Source of the DNA: JBFHER01 sp041584055
GTDB lineage: Bacteria; Bacteroidota; Bacteroidia; Bacteroidales; UBA5342
Assembly (NCBI GenBank): GCA_041584055.1
Contig: JBFHER010000165.1
Coordinates: forward strand, 1-8,810
DNA length: 8,810 bases
Direction of reading: 5' to 3'
Each line of letters opens with the position of its first letter. Position 1 is the stretch's first letter. The notes beneath the pieces were generated by a model. It was not told the origin of the DNA and did no database searches. It saw nothing but the letters and a program-made list of their open reading frames with translations. Shown here one piece after another: positions 1-6,173 of this stretch. The position numbers and the translations under genes are program-made.

Positions 1-561
1 AGCTTTAATCTGGCATCCTTTCTTCCAATGCTTATCATATCACTTGTTTTTTTTCCATTCCAAATTGGATTTGAAGAACTGTTTTTCAGGGGATACCTGT
101 ATCAGATTATGGGATTTGCAACAAGAAGGCCATGGTTGGCATGGTTGATTACTTCGCTGGCTTTTGCATTGATGCACGCGGCAAATCCGGAAATAAAAGA
201 ATATGGATTCTGGACAATGTTTCCTTCCTATGTTTTGCTGGGCATGTTTCTTGGTTTAATTACAATTCTCGACAATGGTTTAGAACTGGCACTTGGTGTC
301 CATTTTATTAACAATCTGTTTCTTGCCGTTGGGGTTAATTATTCTGGTGCTGTTTTAAAAACAGATGCCATATTTTCCCTGAAAACACTCGATCCCACAG
401 GAAGCTGGATCGGCGTATTAATCAGTGCAGCAATATTTATCGCATTGTTATGGCGCAAATCAGGATGGGGTAAAAAAATGGTACAACTTTTTAAAGTATA
501 CCGGTTTCCTGCTGCAAATGACTCGCATTCAACCTTTGGTTTAAAGCAATCTCAGGATTGA
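1..561 (+). CDS. CPBP-family intramembrane metalloprotease (5'-truncated by window edge)
   Basis: This is a membrane protein of the CPBP (CaaX protease/bacteriocin-processing, Abi) family. The frame is open from base 1, nine codons before the first ATG at 28, so the real start lies left of the window. At the roughly 180-residue size seen here, the N-terminal membrane segments are missing. Numbered from the ATG at 28, the family's motifs are present in order: E-E-L-F-F-R at residues 16-21 (the EExxxR glutamates and arginine), the histidine of F-A-L-M-H at 50, and H-F-I-N-N at 92-96. These are the expected metal-binding and catalytic positions of this glutamate-type protease family. Hydrophobic segments lie around residues 36-50, 63-82, 88-102 and 126-141, followed by a basic, probably cytosolic tail. 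Family roles include prenyl-protein-type processing and bacteriocin self-immunity, but the substrate here is unknown. The last 21 bp overlap the end of the convergent isochorismate synthase gene. Confidence 0.88.
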   Translation, partial: SFNLASFLPMLIISLVFFPFQIGFEELFFRGYLYQIMGFATRRPWLAWLITSLAFALMHAANPEIKEYGFWTMFPSYVLLGMFLGLITILDNGLELALGVHFINNLFLAVGVNYSGAVLKTDAIFSLKTLDPTGSWIGVLISAAIFIALLWRKSGWGKKMVQLFKVYRFPAANDSHSTFGLKQSQD

Positions 562-1599
562 ATCCAGTTTGTTGCATGTTTCGGTCCACTCAAGCTCTGG
601 CACAGAATCCCTGGTTATTCCACCACCGGCATACAGATTTAATCCGTTTGAGAAAACCTTGAAACAACGAAGGTTCACAAATAAATGCGTTCCTTCTTCC
701 CCCATGGGTCCCAAAAAACCACTGTAATATTCCCTGTCGTAATTTTCGAGTTTCTTCAAATGCCGAAAAGCCTCTTTCTTTGGCAAACCGCAGATTGCAG
801 GTGTTGGATGTAATTCCTTTACAAACTCAAATTGTTCTTTTTTTGGAATTGGAAATTCATACCAGGAACAAATGTGTGCCAGACGACCTGTTAAAATGGT
901 TTCGGGTCCCTTTTTTGTGTAACGACAGTTTTTTTCCTGCAGCTTTTCCTCGATGTATTTTTCTACCAAATGTTGCTCAACAATTTCTTTCTCATTCCAA
1001 ACAACATCTTCATCACTAAATGCTTCCAATTTACGGGTAGAGGCCAGGGCAACGGTGGAACCATCGCCGTTATTGGAGGAGAATAAAAGTTCAGGACTGG
1101 CTCCGCACCACGTTCCAAAATCAGGATGATTCAAGAGGTAAACAAAAGATCGGGGATAGGCATCCATTAAACGGCTGAAAAATGGGCCAAAATTTTCAAA
1201 TTGATCCACTGGTTTAAAATAGGAACGACTTAAAACAATTTTCTCAGTTTTGCTTTCGGTTTTAACCAATTCTATTGTTTCATTGAGTCTGTCAATGTAA
1301 TCATCCTTGTCAACCGATTTACCTGCGTGTGGTTCTGTATAAAAAGTTGACGTGGGTATTTTTAATCCCGTCCCAATGCTATATGCATGCACTTTTGATG
1401 CTTTGAAACATGCAAACTTATGATCTGTCATCTTAAAAGGCGCAAATAGAAAGCCATCCTTAAAAGGCTTTTCATTTCCCTTAAGAATCTCCGTTCTGCC
1501 AATTTTAAAAATTACAAAATGATGCTCTCCCGGTAAGCGGTAAATAATATAAGGTTCCCGTTTAAAACGGGGGAAATTTCGAAACAGCTGATCAGACAT
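541..1599 (-). CDS. menF: Isochorismate synthase (MenF-type chorismate-binding enzyme)
   Basis: It isomerises chorismate to isochorismate, the first dedicated step of menaquinone synthesis, in the cytosol with Mg2+. It has 352 residues and a complete C-terminal chorismate-binding domain. Visible motifs are K-I-V-L-S-R (catalytic base K120), G-A-S-P-E-L-L (E170, exactly 50 residues later, the same spacing as the Lys147/Glu197 pair of E. coli EntC), a probable Mg-ligand block around E208, L-H-P-T-P-A at 263-268, E-N-Y-D-R-E-Y-Y-S-G at 285-294, and A-G-G-G-I-T near 324 followed by P-E-L-E-W-T-E-T. The L-H-P-T-P-A motif fits isochorismate/salicylate-type enzymes rather than anthranilate or aminodeoxychorismate synthases. 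The usual A-G-T/S loop reads A-S-T at 186-188. Its start overlaps the threonine aldolase stop by 8 nt (A-T-G-T-C-T-G-A), so it is the last gene of the cluster. No menD or menB is adjacent. An EntC-like siderophore role is less likely because no siderophore genes are seen. Confidence 0.9.
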   Translation of the reverse strand: MSDQLFRNFPRFKREPYIIYRLPGEHHFVIFKIGRTEILKGNEKPFKDGFLFAPFKMTDHKFACFKASKVHAYSIGTGLKIPTSTFYTEPHAGKSVDKDDYIDRLNETIELVKTESKTEKIVLSRSYFKPVDQFENFGPFFSRLMDAYPRSFVYLLNHPDFGTWCGASPELLFSSNNGDGSTVALASTRKLEAFSDEDVVWNEKEIVEQHLVEKYIEEKLQEKNCRYTKKGPETILTGRLAHICSWYEFPIPKKEQFEFVKELHPTPAICGLPKKEAFRHLKKLENYDREYYSGFLGPMGEEGTHLFVNLRCFKVFSNGLNLYAGGGITRDSVPELEWTETCNKLDSILRLL

Positions 1600-2635
1600 T
1601 GAACTCTCGTTTTAGTTCTTTTATGCGTTGAACAAATAAATCGATGTCCTGTTCGCTTGTATCGAAAGAACACATCCAGCGGACTTCATTTTTATTCTCA
1701 TCCCACGGATAAAAGAAAAATTCCTTTTGCAAAGGTTCAATGATTTCTCCCGGAACGATTACAAATACACCATTCGCTTCTACTTTCTGCGTAATTGTTA
1801 TGCCTGGAATGTCTTTTACTTTCTCCTGTAAAAGGAGTGCCATTTTATTTGAATGCCTTGCATTTTCAAGCCATACTTCATCTTCCAGATAAGCCAAAAA
1901 CTGTGCAGAAATATAGCGCATTTTAGAAAATAACTGAGAAGCCTGTTTTCTGTAATATTTGGTATATTTATGATGATCCCTATTGAAAAACAACACCAAC
2001 TCACCAAACATAAGCCCGTTCTTGGTTCCTCCAAAACTGACGATGTCAACCCCACAATCAATGGTAAAAGCCTTAAAAGGAAGGTTTAAAGCTGCAGCTG
2101 CATTTGCAATTCTTGCACCATCCATGTGCAGGAACATCCCATGGCTGTGTGCCAAATCGCTCAAAGCTTTGATCTCATCAGGCTGATACAAAGTACCCAT
2201 TTCTGTTACCTGCGTGATGCTGATAACTTTAGGCTGGGAGTGATGCTCAAAACCAAAGCCATGCAAATAAGGCACAATTCGTTCGGGACTCAACTTTCCA
2301 TCCGGTGTGTGGATTGAAATGGTTTTTGCACCTGTAAACTTCTGTGGTGCCCCACACTCATCAACATTAATATGTGCCGTCTCTGCACAAATTATTGCAT
2401 GAAAAGAACGGCAAACAGACTGCAATGCAATAACGTTTGCCCCGGTTCCGTTAAACACAGGATAAACAGCTGTGGCATCACCAAACAGCCTTTTTATTTC
2501 CATTTCCAGCTCCTGTGTCACCGGATCATCTCCATACCCAATCACATGCCCGTGATTCACAGCCTCCAATGCCTGAAGTACCCTGGGATGAACACCAGAG
2601 TTGTTATCACTCGCAAAACCTCGTTTATAGTCCAT
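1592..2635 (-). CDS. ltaE: Low-specificity L-threonine aldolase (PLP-dependent)
   Basis: This is a fold-type I PLP enzyme of the threonine aldolase (beta-eliminating lyase) family, expected to cleave L-threonine or allo-threonine to glycine and acetaldehyde in the cytosol. Numbered from the ATG at 2635 (347 residues; E. coli LtaE is about 333), it opens with the family's F-A-S-D-N-N-S-G. H88 in E-T-A-H-I matches the PLP-stacking histidine, D172 and R175 in H-M-D-G-A-R contact the cofactor, and K205 in F-G-G-T-K-N-G is the Schiff-base lysine. An alternative ATG at 2656 adds seven residues. I prefer 2635 because the bases before it are A-rich, as is usual in Bacteroidota, and because its ATG is interleaved with the rhomboid stop (11-nt overlap). 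Neither start has a good Shine-Dalgarno. Substrate stereopreference cannot be read from sequence, and other aldolase or lyase activities within the family are possible. Confidence 0.9.
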   Translation of the reverse strand: MDYKRGFASDNNSGVHPRVLQALEAVNHGHVIGYGDDPVTQELEMEIKRLFGDATAVYPVFNGTGANVIALQSVCRSFHAIICAETAHINVDECGAPQKFTGAKTISIHTPDGKLSPERIVPYLHGFGFEHHSQPKVISITQVTEMGTLYQPDEIKALSDLAHSHGMFLHMDGARIANAAAALNLPFKAFTIDCGVDIVSFGGTKNGLMFGELVLFFNRDHHKYTKYYRKQASQLFSKMRYISAQFLAYLEDEVWLENARHSNKMALLLQEKVKDIPGITITQKVEANGVFVIVPGEIIEPLQKEFFFYPWDENKNEVRWMCSFDTSEQDIDLFVQRIKELKREFNV

Positions 2636-3416
2636 TCGTAATTTTGTTTGTTTCATTCGTTGACGTCATATCCCTGTCATCACTCTTCTCTGTTACTTGG
2701 TCCTGTCCTGCATCCGGCCCCACTTCTTGCTCTTGCTCTTCCTCTTGCTCATCTTCTTCCTCTTGCTCATCTTCTTCCTCTTGCTCTTCCTCTTCCTCTT
2801 GCTCCTCTTCCCACACCCACACTTCTTTCTGAGGACCAATGTGGCGGTAGTAAAGTGCACAAATGGCACCTATTGTTGCTCCCATTAAATGACCTTCCCA
2901 GGAGATTGGATCATTGATTTGCAATGGAAAGATATGCCAAAACATGCTTCCGTAAAGGAACACAACCACCAGTGAGACAGCTGCCATACCAACGTTCCGA
3001 CGAATCACCCCACTCAGAAATAAAAATCCTGCGATTCCGTATATCACACCTGATGCCCCAATGTGCCAGGCAGAACGTCCTCCTAACCAAAGTAACATAT
3101 TTCCAAAAATGAACGTGTAAAGAAATACCTTCAACGCGATTTCCCGGTAAAAGTAAAACAATGCCCATCCCAATACCGCAAATGTCAAAGAATTGGCATA
3201 TAAGTGATTCATATCGCCATGAATGAAGGGAGAAAAAAGAAGTCCTGGTAGCCCTTCAAAACTTCTGGGCAGAATGCCAAAAGAAACAAAAGATACATCC
3301 ATTACCAGCTCGTATATTTTTACGAGCCAGCAGAATAATAAAAAAAGAACCGGGATGATTAAACTATGAATAAACCGGCGCTTCTCAAATGGCATATTTT
3401 TCCAATCCGTTCTCAT
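2625..3416 (-). CDS. Rhomboid-family intramembrane serine protease with acidic C-terminal tail
   Basis: This is a GlpG-like rhomboid that would cleave transmembrane substrates within the membrane. Numbered from the ATG at 3416 (263 residues), it has about six hydrophobic segments, roughly residues 16-38, 70-90, 96-113, 122-138, 144-161 and 176-192. The catalytic serine is S122 in G-A-S-G and its partner is H176 in E-G-H-L-M-G-A. H66 and N70 in H-G-D-M-N-H are the oxyanion-side H-xxx-N pair. All catalytic residues are present, so it is probably active. After the last membrane segment comes a hydrophilic tail whose residues 203-231 are almost wholly Glu, with Gln and a little Asp, encoded by an 18-bp tandem repeat. 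By the usual topology this tail is cytosolic. The frame can be extended to a TTG at 3431, which I reject because TTG starts are rare in this phylum. It is the first gene of the minus-strand cluster and diverges from pheT. The substrate is unknown. Confidence 0.9.
   Translation of the reverse strand: MRTDWKNMPFEKRRFIHSLIIPVLFLLFCWLVKIYELVMDVSFVSFGILPRSFEGLPGLLFSPFIHGDMNHLYANSLTFAVLGWALFYFYREIALKVFLYTFIFGNMLLWLGGRSAWHIGASGVIYGIAGFLFLSGVIRRNVGMAAVSLVVVFLYGSMFWHIFPLQINDPISWEGHLMGATIGAICALYYRHIGPQKEVWVWEEEQEEEEEQEEEDEQEEEDEQEEEQEQEVGPDAGQDQVTEKSDDRDMTSTNETNKITNGL
2745..2798. repeat. 18-bp in-frame tandem repeat encoding an acidic hexapeptide
   Basis: Units 2745-2762 and 2763-2780 are identical, and unit 2781-2798 differs at two bases. 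Read on the minus strand, each exact unit encodes E-E-E-D-E-Q, and the third gives E-E-E-E-E-Q. Because the unit is a multiple of three, copy-number change would lengthen or shorten the rhomboid tail without a frameshift. Similar but irregular Glu/Gln codons flank it to 2724 and 2810. Confidence 0.9.
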
Positions 3417-3420
3417 GTAT

Positions 3421-3470
3421 GAATCAGGCAAAATAAAGCATCATTCGGGAATATTCAAAGGAATCAGGCA
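3421..3470. repeat. 10-bp direct repeat flanking an 8-bp palindrome upstream of the rhomboid gene
   Basis: GAATCAGGCA occurs at 3421-3430 and again at 3461-3470, a 40-bp period. The palindrome GAATATTC lies between them at 3449-3456. The last seven bases (TCAGGCA) recur at 3537-3543. The copies sit just upstream of the rhomboid ATG, so they could be a regulator site. The region is short and AT-rich, so chance cannot be excluded. Confidence 0.35.
3456..3463 (-). promoter_or_regulatory. Weak candidate -7 element for the rhomboid-aldolase-menF cluster
   Basis: Read on the minus strand, these bases are TTCCTTTG, one mismatch from the Bacteroidota -7 consensus TAnnTTTG. The site ends about 40 nt before the rhomboid ATG at 3416, which is a reasonable leader length. 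No clear TTTG -33 element is present about 20 nt further upstream; only ATTTAC near 3485-3490 is vaguely similar. It is offered as the best site in the gap, not as a confident call. Confidence 0.2.
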
Positions 3471-3513
3471 CTTAATTATCCCTTGTAAATTCACGCAATC
3501 AGTAAAAAAATTA

Positions 3514-3521
3514 TATTTTTG
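3514..3521 (+). promoter_or_regulatory. Candidate -7 promoter element for pheT
   Basis: TATTTTTG matches the Bacteroidota sigma-ABfr -7 consensus TAnnTTTG exactly and follows a run of seven A residues, a context often seen at promoters of this phylum. It lies 88 bp before the pheT ATG, implying a leader of about 80 nt. The -33 TTTG box is not convincing: the nearest TTG, at 3483-3485, is 28 bp upstream, longer than the usual spacing of about 19-20. Confidence 0.4.
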
Positions 3522-3609
3522 TGCTTCGTTATTTTTTCAGGCAGAATCTCATTTTTTATAAAAGTGAAAATTGATGTGTCTGAACTTAATTTTAAAAAAA
3601 AATAGATAA

Positions 3610-6069
3610 ATGAATATCTCCTACAATTGGCTAAAAGAATACGTTAATATTGACCTGGATGTAAATAAATTAGAATCAATTTTAACAGCCATTGGATTAG
3701 AAGTTGGTGGCATTGAGGAAGTTCAGAGTGTGAAGGGTGGATTGGAAGGATTGGTGATCGGTAAAGTACTAAGCTGTGAGAAGCATCCAAATGCAGAACG
3801 CTTGAGTGTCACAACTGTAGATGTAGGAGGAGAGGAGCCATTACCAATCGTTTGTGGCGCACCAAATGTTGCTGCAGGACAGAAAGTTGTGGTAGCCACC
3901 GTTGGCACAGTGCTGTACAGTGGTGATGAAAGCTTTAAAATTAAAAAGTCCAAGATCCGTGGAGAGGTTTCTCAGGGGATGATCTGTGCTGAGGACGAAA
4001 TTGGCCTTGGTACAAGTCACGATGGCATCATGGTACTTGAGAGTGATGTTCCGGTTGGAACACTGGCCAGAGATTACTTTAAAATTGAAAATGATTATCA
4101 GATAGAAGTGGATCTGACTCCCAATCGAATTGACGGCGCATCCCATATTGGCGTTGCCAGAGATTTAGTTGCTTACCTGCAGCAGGAAGATCCGTCTTTG
4201 CAGTTAAAATGGCCTTCTGTTGATTCTTTTAAAGTGGAATCCAATGATTTTGTTGTTGACGTTAGGGTTGAAAATACGGAGGCTTGTCCCCGCTACACAG
4301 GCCTTACCATGACCGGTATTGAAATTAAGGAATCACCGGAATGGCTGCAGAACCGTTTAAAAGCCATTGGCATGAAGCCCATTAACAATGTGGTTGATAT
4401 CACGAATTTTGTGCTCCACGAAACAGGTCAGCCCCTGCATGCCTTCGACGGGGATAAAATCACGGGTAACAAGGTGATTGTAAAAACGTTGCCAAATAAA
4501 ACCAGCTTTAAAACCCTGGATGAAGAAGAGCGAGAATTAACCGACAACGATTTAATGATTTGCAATGCGTCTGAAGGCATGTGCATCGCCGGCGTTTTTG
4601 GCGGTGCTGATTCAGGGGTAAGCGCAAATACAACTAAGGTATTTCTGGAATGTGCTTATTTTAATCCTGTATGGGTTCGGAAAACGGCACGTCGGCATCA
4701 ATTAAATACAGACAGTTCATTCCGTTTTGAACGTGGCGTTGATCCCAACAATGTTATATATGCGCTAAAACGCACAGCCTTACTTATTAAGGAATTAGCC
4801 GGAGGGACAATCTCTTCTGAAATTGTTGATATTTATCCAAATGCAATAGAACCATTTGATGTTGAGATATCCCTTACAAATGTGCATCGCCTGATCGGAG
4901 AGAAAATTGCCAAAGATAAGGTCATTAACATTCTGAAGAGCCTTGAAATAGAAGTTACAGAAACAAACGATGATGTGCTCTCATTGAAAGTTCCAACCTA
5001 CCGTGTAGATGTAAAACGGGAAGCAGATGTGATTGAAGAAATTCTCAGAATTTATGGGTATAATACGATTGAAGCAGGAGAGGAGGTACACTCAACACTA
5101 ACCTATATTGAAAATCCTGATCAACATAAAATCAAAAACCTCACATCGGAATTACTAAGCTCTGTTGGGTTTAATGAAATTATGAGTAACTCATTGTCTC
5201 AGGCTGATTATTACAATGATCTGAAGACTTATCCGAAAAATAATGTGGTTCAGATTTTCAATCCCCTAAGTCAGGATTTAAATGCCATGCGTCAAAGCAT
5301 GCTCTTTGGAGGACTCGAATCCATCGCTTACAACAAGAATCGGAAGAACGGTGACCTGAAGCTCTATGAGTTTGGAAACTGTTATTATTATAATGAAAAA
5401 GGGAAAGAAGAAACAAATGCTTTAAAGGCATACAGCGAAGATCATCATTTAGCTTTGTTTTTGACCGGAAAAAGCAATGTCGGTGCGTGGGATGGAAGTG
5501 AAAAATCGGTTTCATTTTTTGACATTAAATCAACTGTCGAAAATGTTTTGAATCGTTTAGGTGTAAAGGCTGGCGCATTGGTTAGTGCAGACCTTGAGAA
5601 CGAATTGTTTGCTTATGGAATGGTATACCTGACAAGAAGTGGTGATGTCCTTGTGACCTTCGGAAAGGTGAATGCAAAGATCGCTGCTAATTTTGACGTT
5701 GAACAGGATGTATTTTATGCAGATATTCAATGGGATGTACTATCAGAACAAGTGAAAGCATCAAAAACATCTTACAGACCAATCGCAAAATTTCCTGAAG
5801 TAAAACGGGATCTTGCATTGCTGGTGGATAAAACAGTAAAATTTGCAACAATTGAAGAACTTGCATTTAAAACAGAAAGAAAATTATTAAAGCAGGTCAA
5901 TCTGTTTGATATTTATGAAGGCAAAAACCTGCCTGATGGCAAAAAGTCATATGCGGTAAGCTTTACAATTCAGGATGAGACAAAAACACTGACAGACAAG
6001 CAGATCGACAAAATAATGCAACGCTTTATTCAGAGCTTTTCAATGGAACTGGGAGCACAATTAAGATAA
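3610..6069 (+). CDS. pheT: Phenylalanyl-tRNA synthetase beta subunit
   Basis: This is the beta chain of the cytosolic alpha2-beta2 synthetase that charges tRNA(Phe), supplying tRNA binding and the editing site. At 819 residues it is complete and slightly longer than E. coli PheT (795). Domains in order are the B1 tRNA-binding OB fold (about 45-155), B3/B4 editing domain (about 225-400), B5 (about 418-485), a catalytic-like core (about 500-690) and the anticodon-binding FDX-ACB domain (722-819, starting Y-R-P-I-A-K-F-P-E-V). Editing-site residues, aligned by spacing to E. coli H265, E334, T354 and A356, are H277 in P-L-H-A-F-D, E347 in F-L-E-C-A, T367 and S369 in N-T-D-S-S, so the last is Ser rather than Ala. 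The ATG at 3610 follows an A-rich stretch with no Shine-Dalgarno. pheS is absent, consistent with unlinked pheS and pheT in Bacteroidota. It is probably monocistronic, from its own promoter to the terminator at 6116-6152. Confidence 0.98.
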   Translation: MNISYNWLKEYVNIDLDVNKLESILTAIGLEVGGIEEVQSVKGGLEGLVIGKVLSCEKHPNAERLSVTTVDVGGEEPLPIVCGAPNVAAGQKVVVATVGTVLYSGDESFKIKKSKIRGEVSQGMICAEDEIGLGTSHDGIMVLESDVPVGTLARDYFKIENDYQIEVDLTPNRIDGASHIGVARDLVAYLQQEDPSLQLKWPSVDSFKVESNDFVVDVRVENTEACPRYTGLTMTGIEIKESPEWLQNRLKAIGMKPINNVVDITNFVLHETGQPLHAFDGDKITGNKVIVKTLPNKTSFKTLDEEERELTDNDLMICNASEGMCIAGVFGGADSGVSANTTKVFLECAYFNPVWVRKTARRHQLNTDSSFRFERGVDPNNVIYALKRTALLIKELAGGTISSEIVDIYPNAIEPFDVEISLTNVHRLIGEKIAKDKVINILKSLEIEVTETNDDVLSLKVPTYRVDVKREADVIEEILRIYGYNTIEAGEEVHSTLTYIENPDQHKIKNLTSELLSSVGFNEIMSNSLSQADYYNDLKTYPKNNVVQIFNPLSQDLNAMRQSMLFGGLESIAYNKNRKNGDLKLYEFGNCYYYNEKGKEETNALKAYSEDHHLALFLTGKSNVGAWDGSEKSVSFFDIKSTVENVLNRLGVKAGALVSADLENELFAYGMVYLTRSGDVLVTFGKVNAKIAANFDVEQDVFYADIQWDVLSEQVKASKTSYRPIAKFPEVKRDLALLVDKTVKFATIEELAFKTERKLLKQVNLFDIYEGKNLPDGKKSYAVSFTIQDETKTLTDKQIDKIMQRFIQSFSMELGAQLR

Positions 6070-6115
6070 AATGCAATAAGTTTTATTATCTAGAAAGAGG
6101 ATTGACACAAAATAT

Positions 6116-6152
6116 AAAAGGCACACCTTTCGAATGAACGGTGTGCCTTTTT
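6116..6152. terminator. Bidirectional intrinsic terminator between convergent pheT and clpC
   Basis: A perfect 12-bp stem pairs AAAAGGCACACC (6116-6127) with GGTGTGCCTTTT (6140-6151) around a 12-nt loop. A T-run follows on the plus strand (6148-6152), and the A-run of the left arm gives a U-run for minus-strand transcripts. It lies 47 bp after the pheT stop and 22 bp past the clpC stop, so it can end both. Confidence 0.88.
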
Positions 6153-6173
6153 CTTTATTTGCTTTGTAAGATT

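Noticed and set aside
780..1019. Plus-strand 79-codon frame opposite the isochorismate synthase
   Set aside because: It has no recognisable motif or start context and lies wholly within a gene with all active-site motifs intact on the other strand.
1825..1837. 13-base identical sequence (CCTGTAAAAGGAG) at 1825-1837 and 6782-6794, possibly a dispersed regulatory repeat
   Set aside because: Both copies lie inside coding sequence and in both genes encode the same L-L-L-Q peptide, so coincidence through shared codons explains it.
2515..2832. Plus-strand reading frame rich in Cys/Ser repeats, resembling a small metal-binding protein
   Set aside because: It is antisense to the acidic Glu/Gln repeat of the rhomboid gene; the Cys/Ser pattern is the shadow of GAG/GAA/CAA codons. 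It also overlaps the aldolase start.
2697..2888. Plus-strand frame with a long Leu/Phe stretch that looks like membrane helices
   Set aside because: It is another frame of the same pyrimidine-rich repeat, where CTT/CTC/TTC codons give Leu and Phe automatically. The minus-strand rhomboid has full family motifs.
3417..3431. TTG start at 3431 extending the rhomboid by five residues
   Set aside because: The ATG at 3416 is in frame, TTG starts are rare in Bacteroidota, and the added residues have no support from family motifs.
3506..3574. Short Phe/Tyr-containing frame upstream of pheT (possible GTG start at 3521) that could be a Phe leader peptide for attenuation
   Set aside because: It has only three or four Phe codons in AT-rich DNA where TTT is common, its GTG overlaps the candidate -7 box so it may not be transcribed, and no terminator/antiterminator hairpins follow before pheT.
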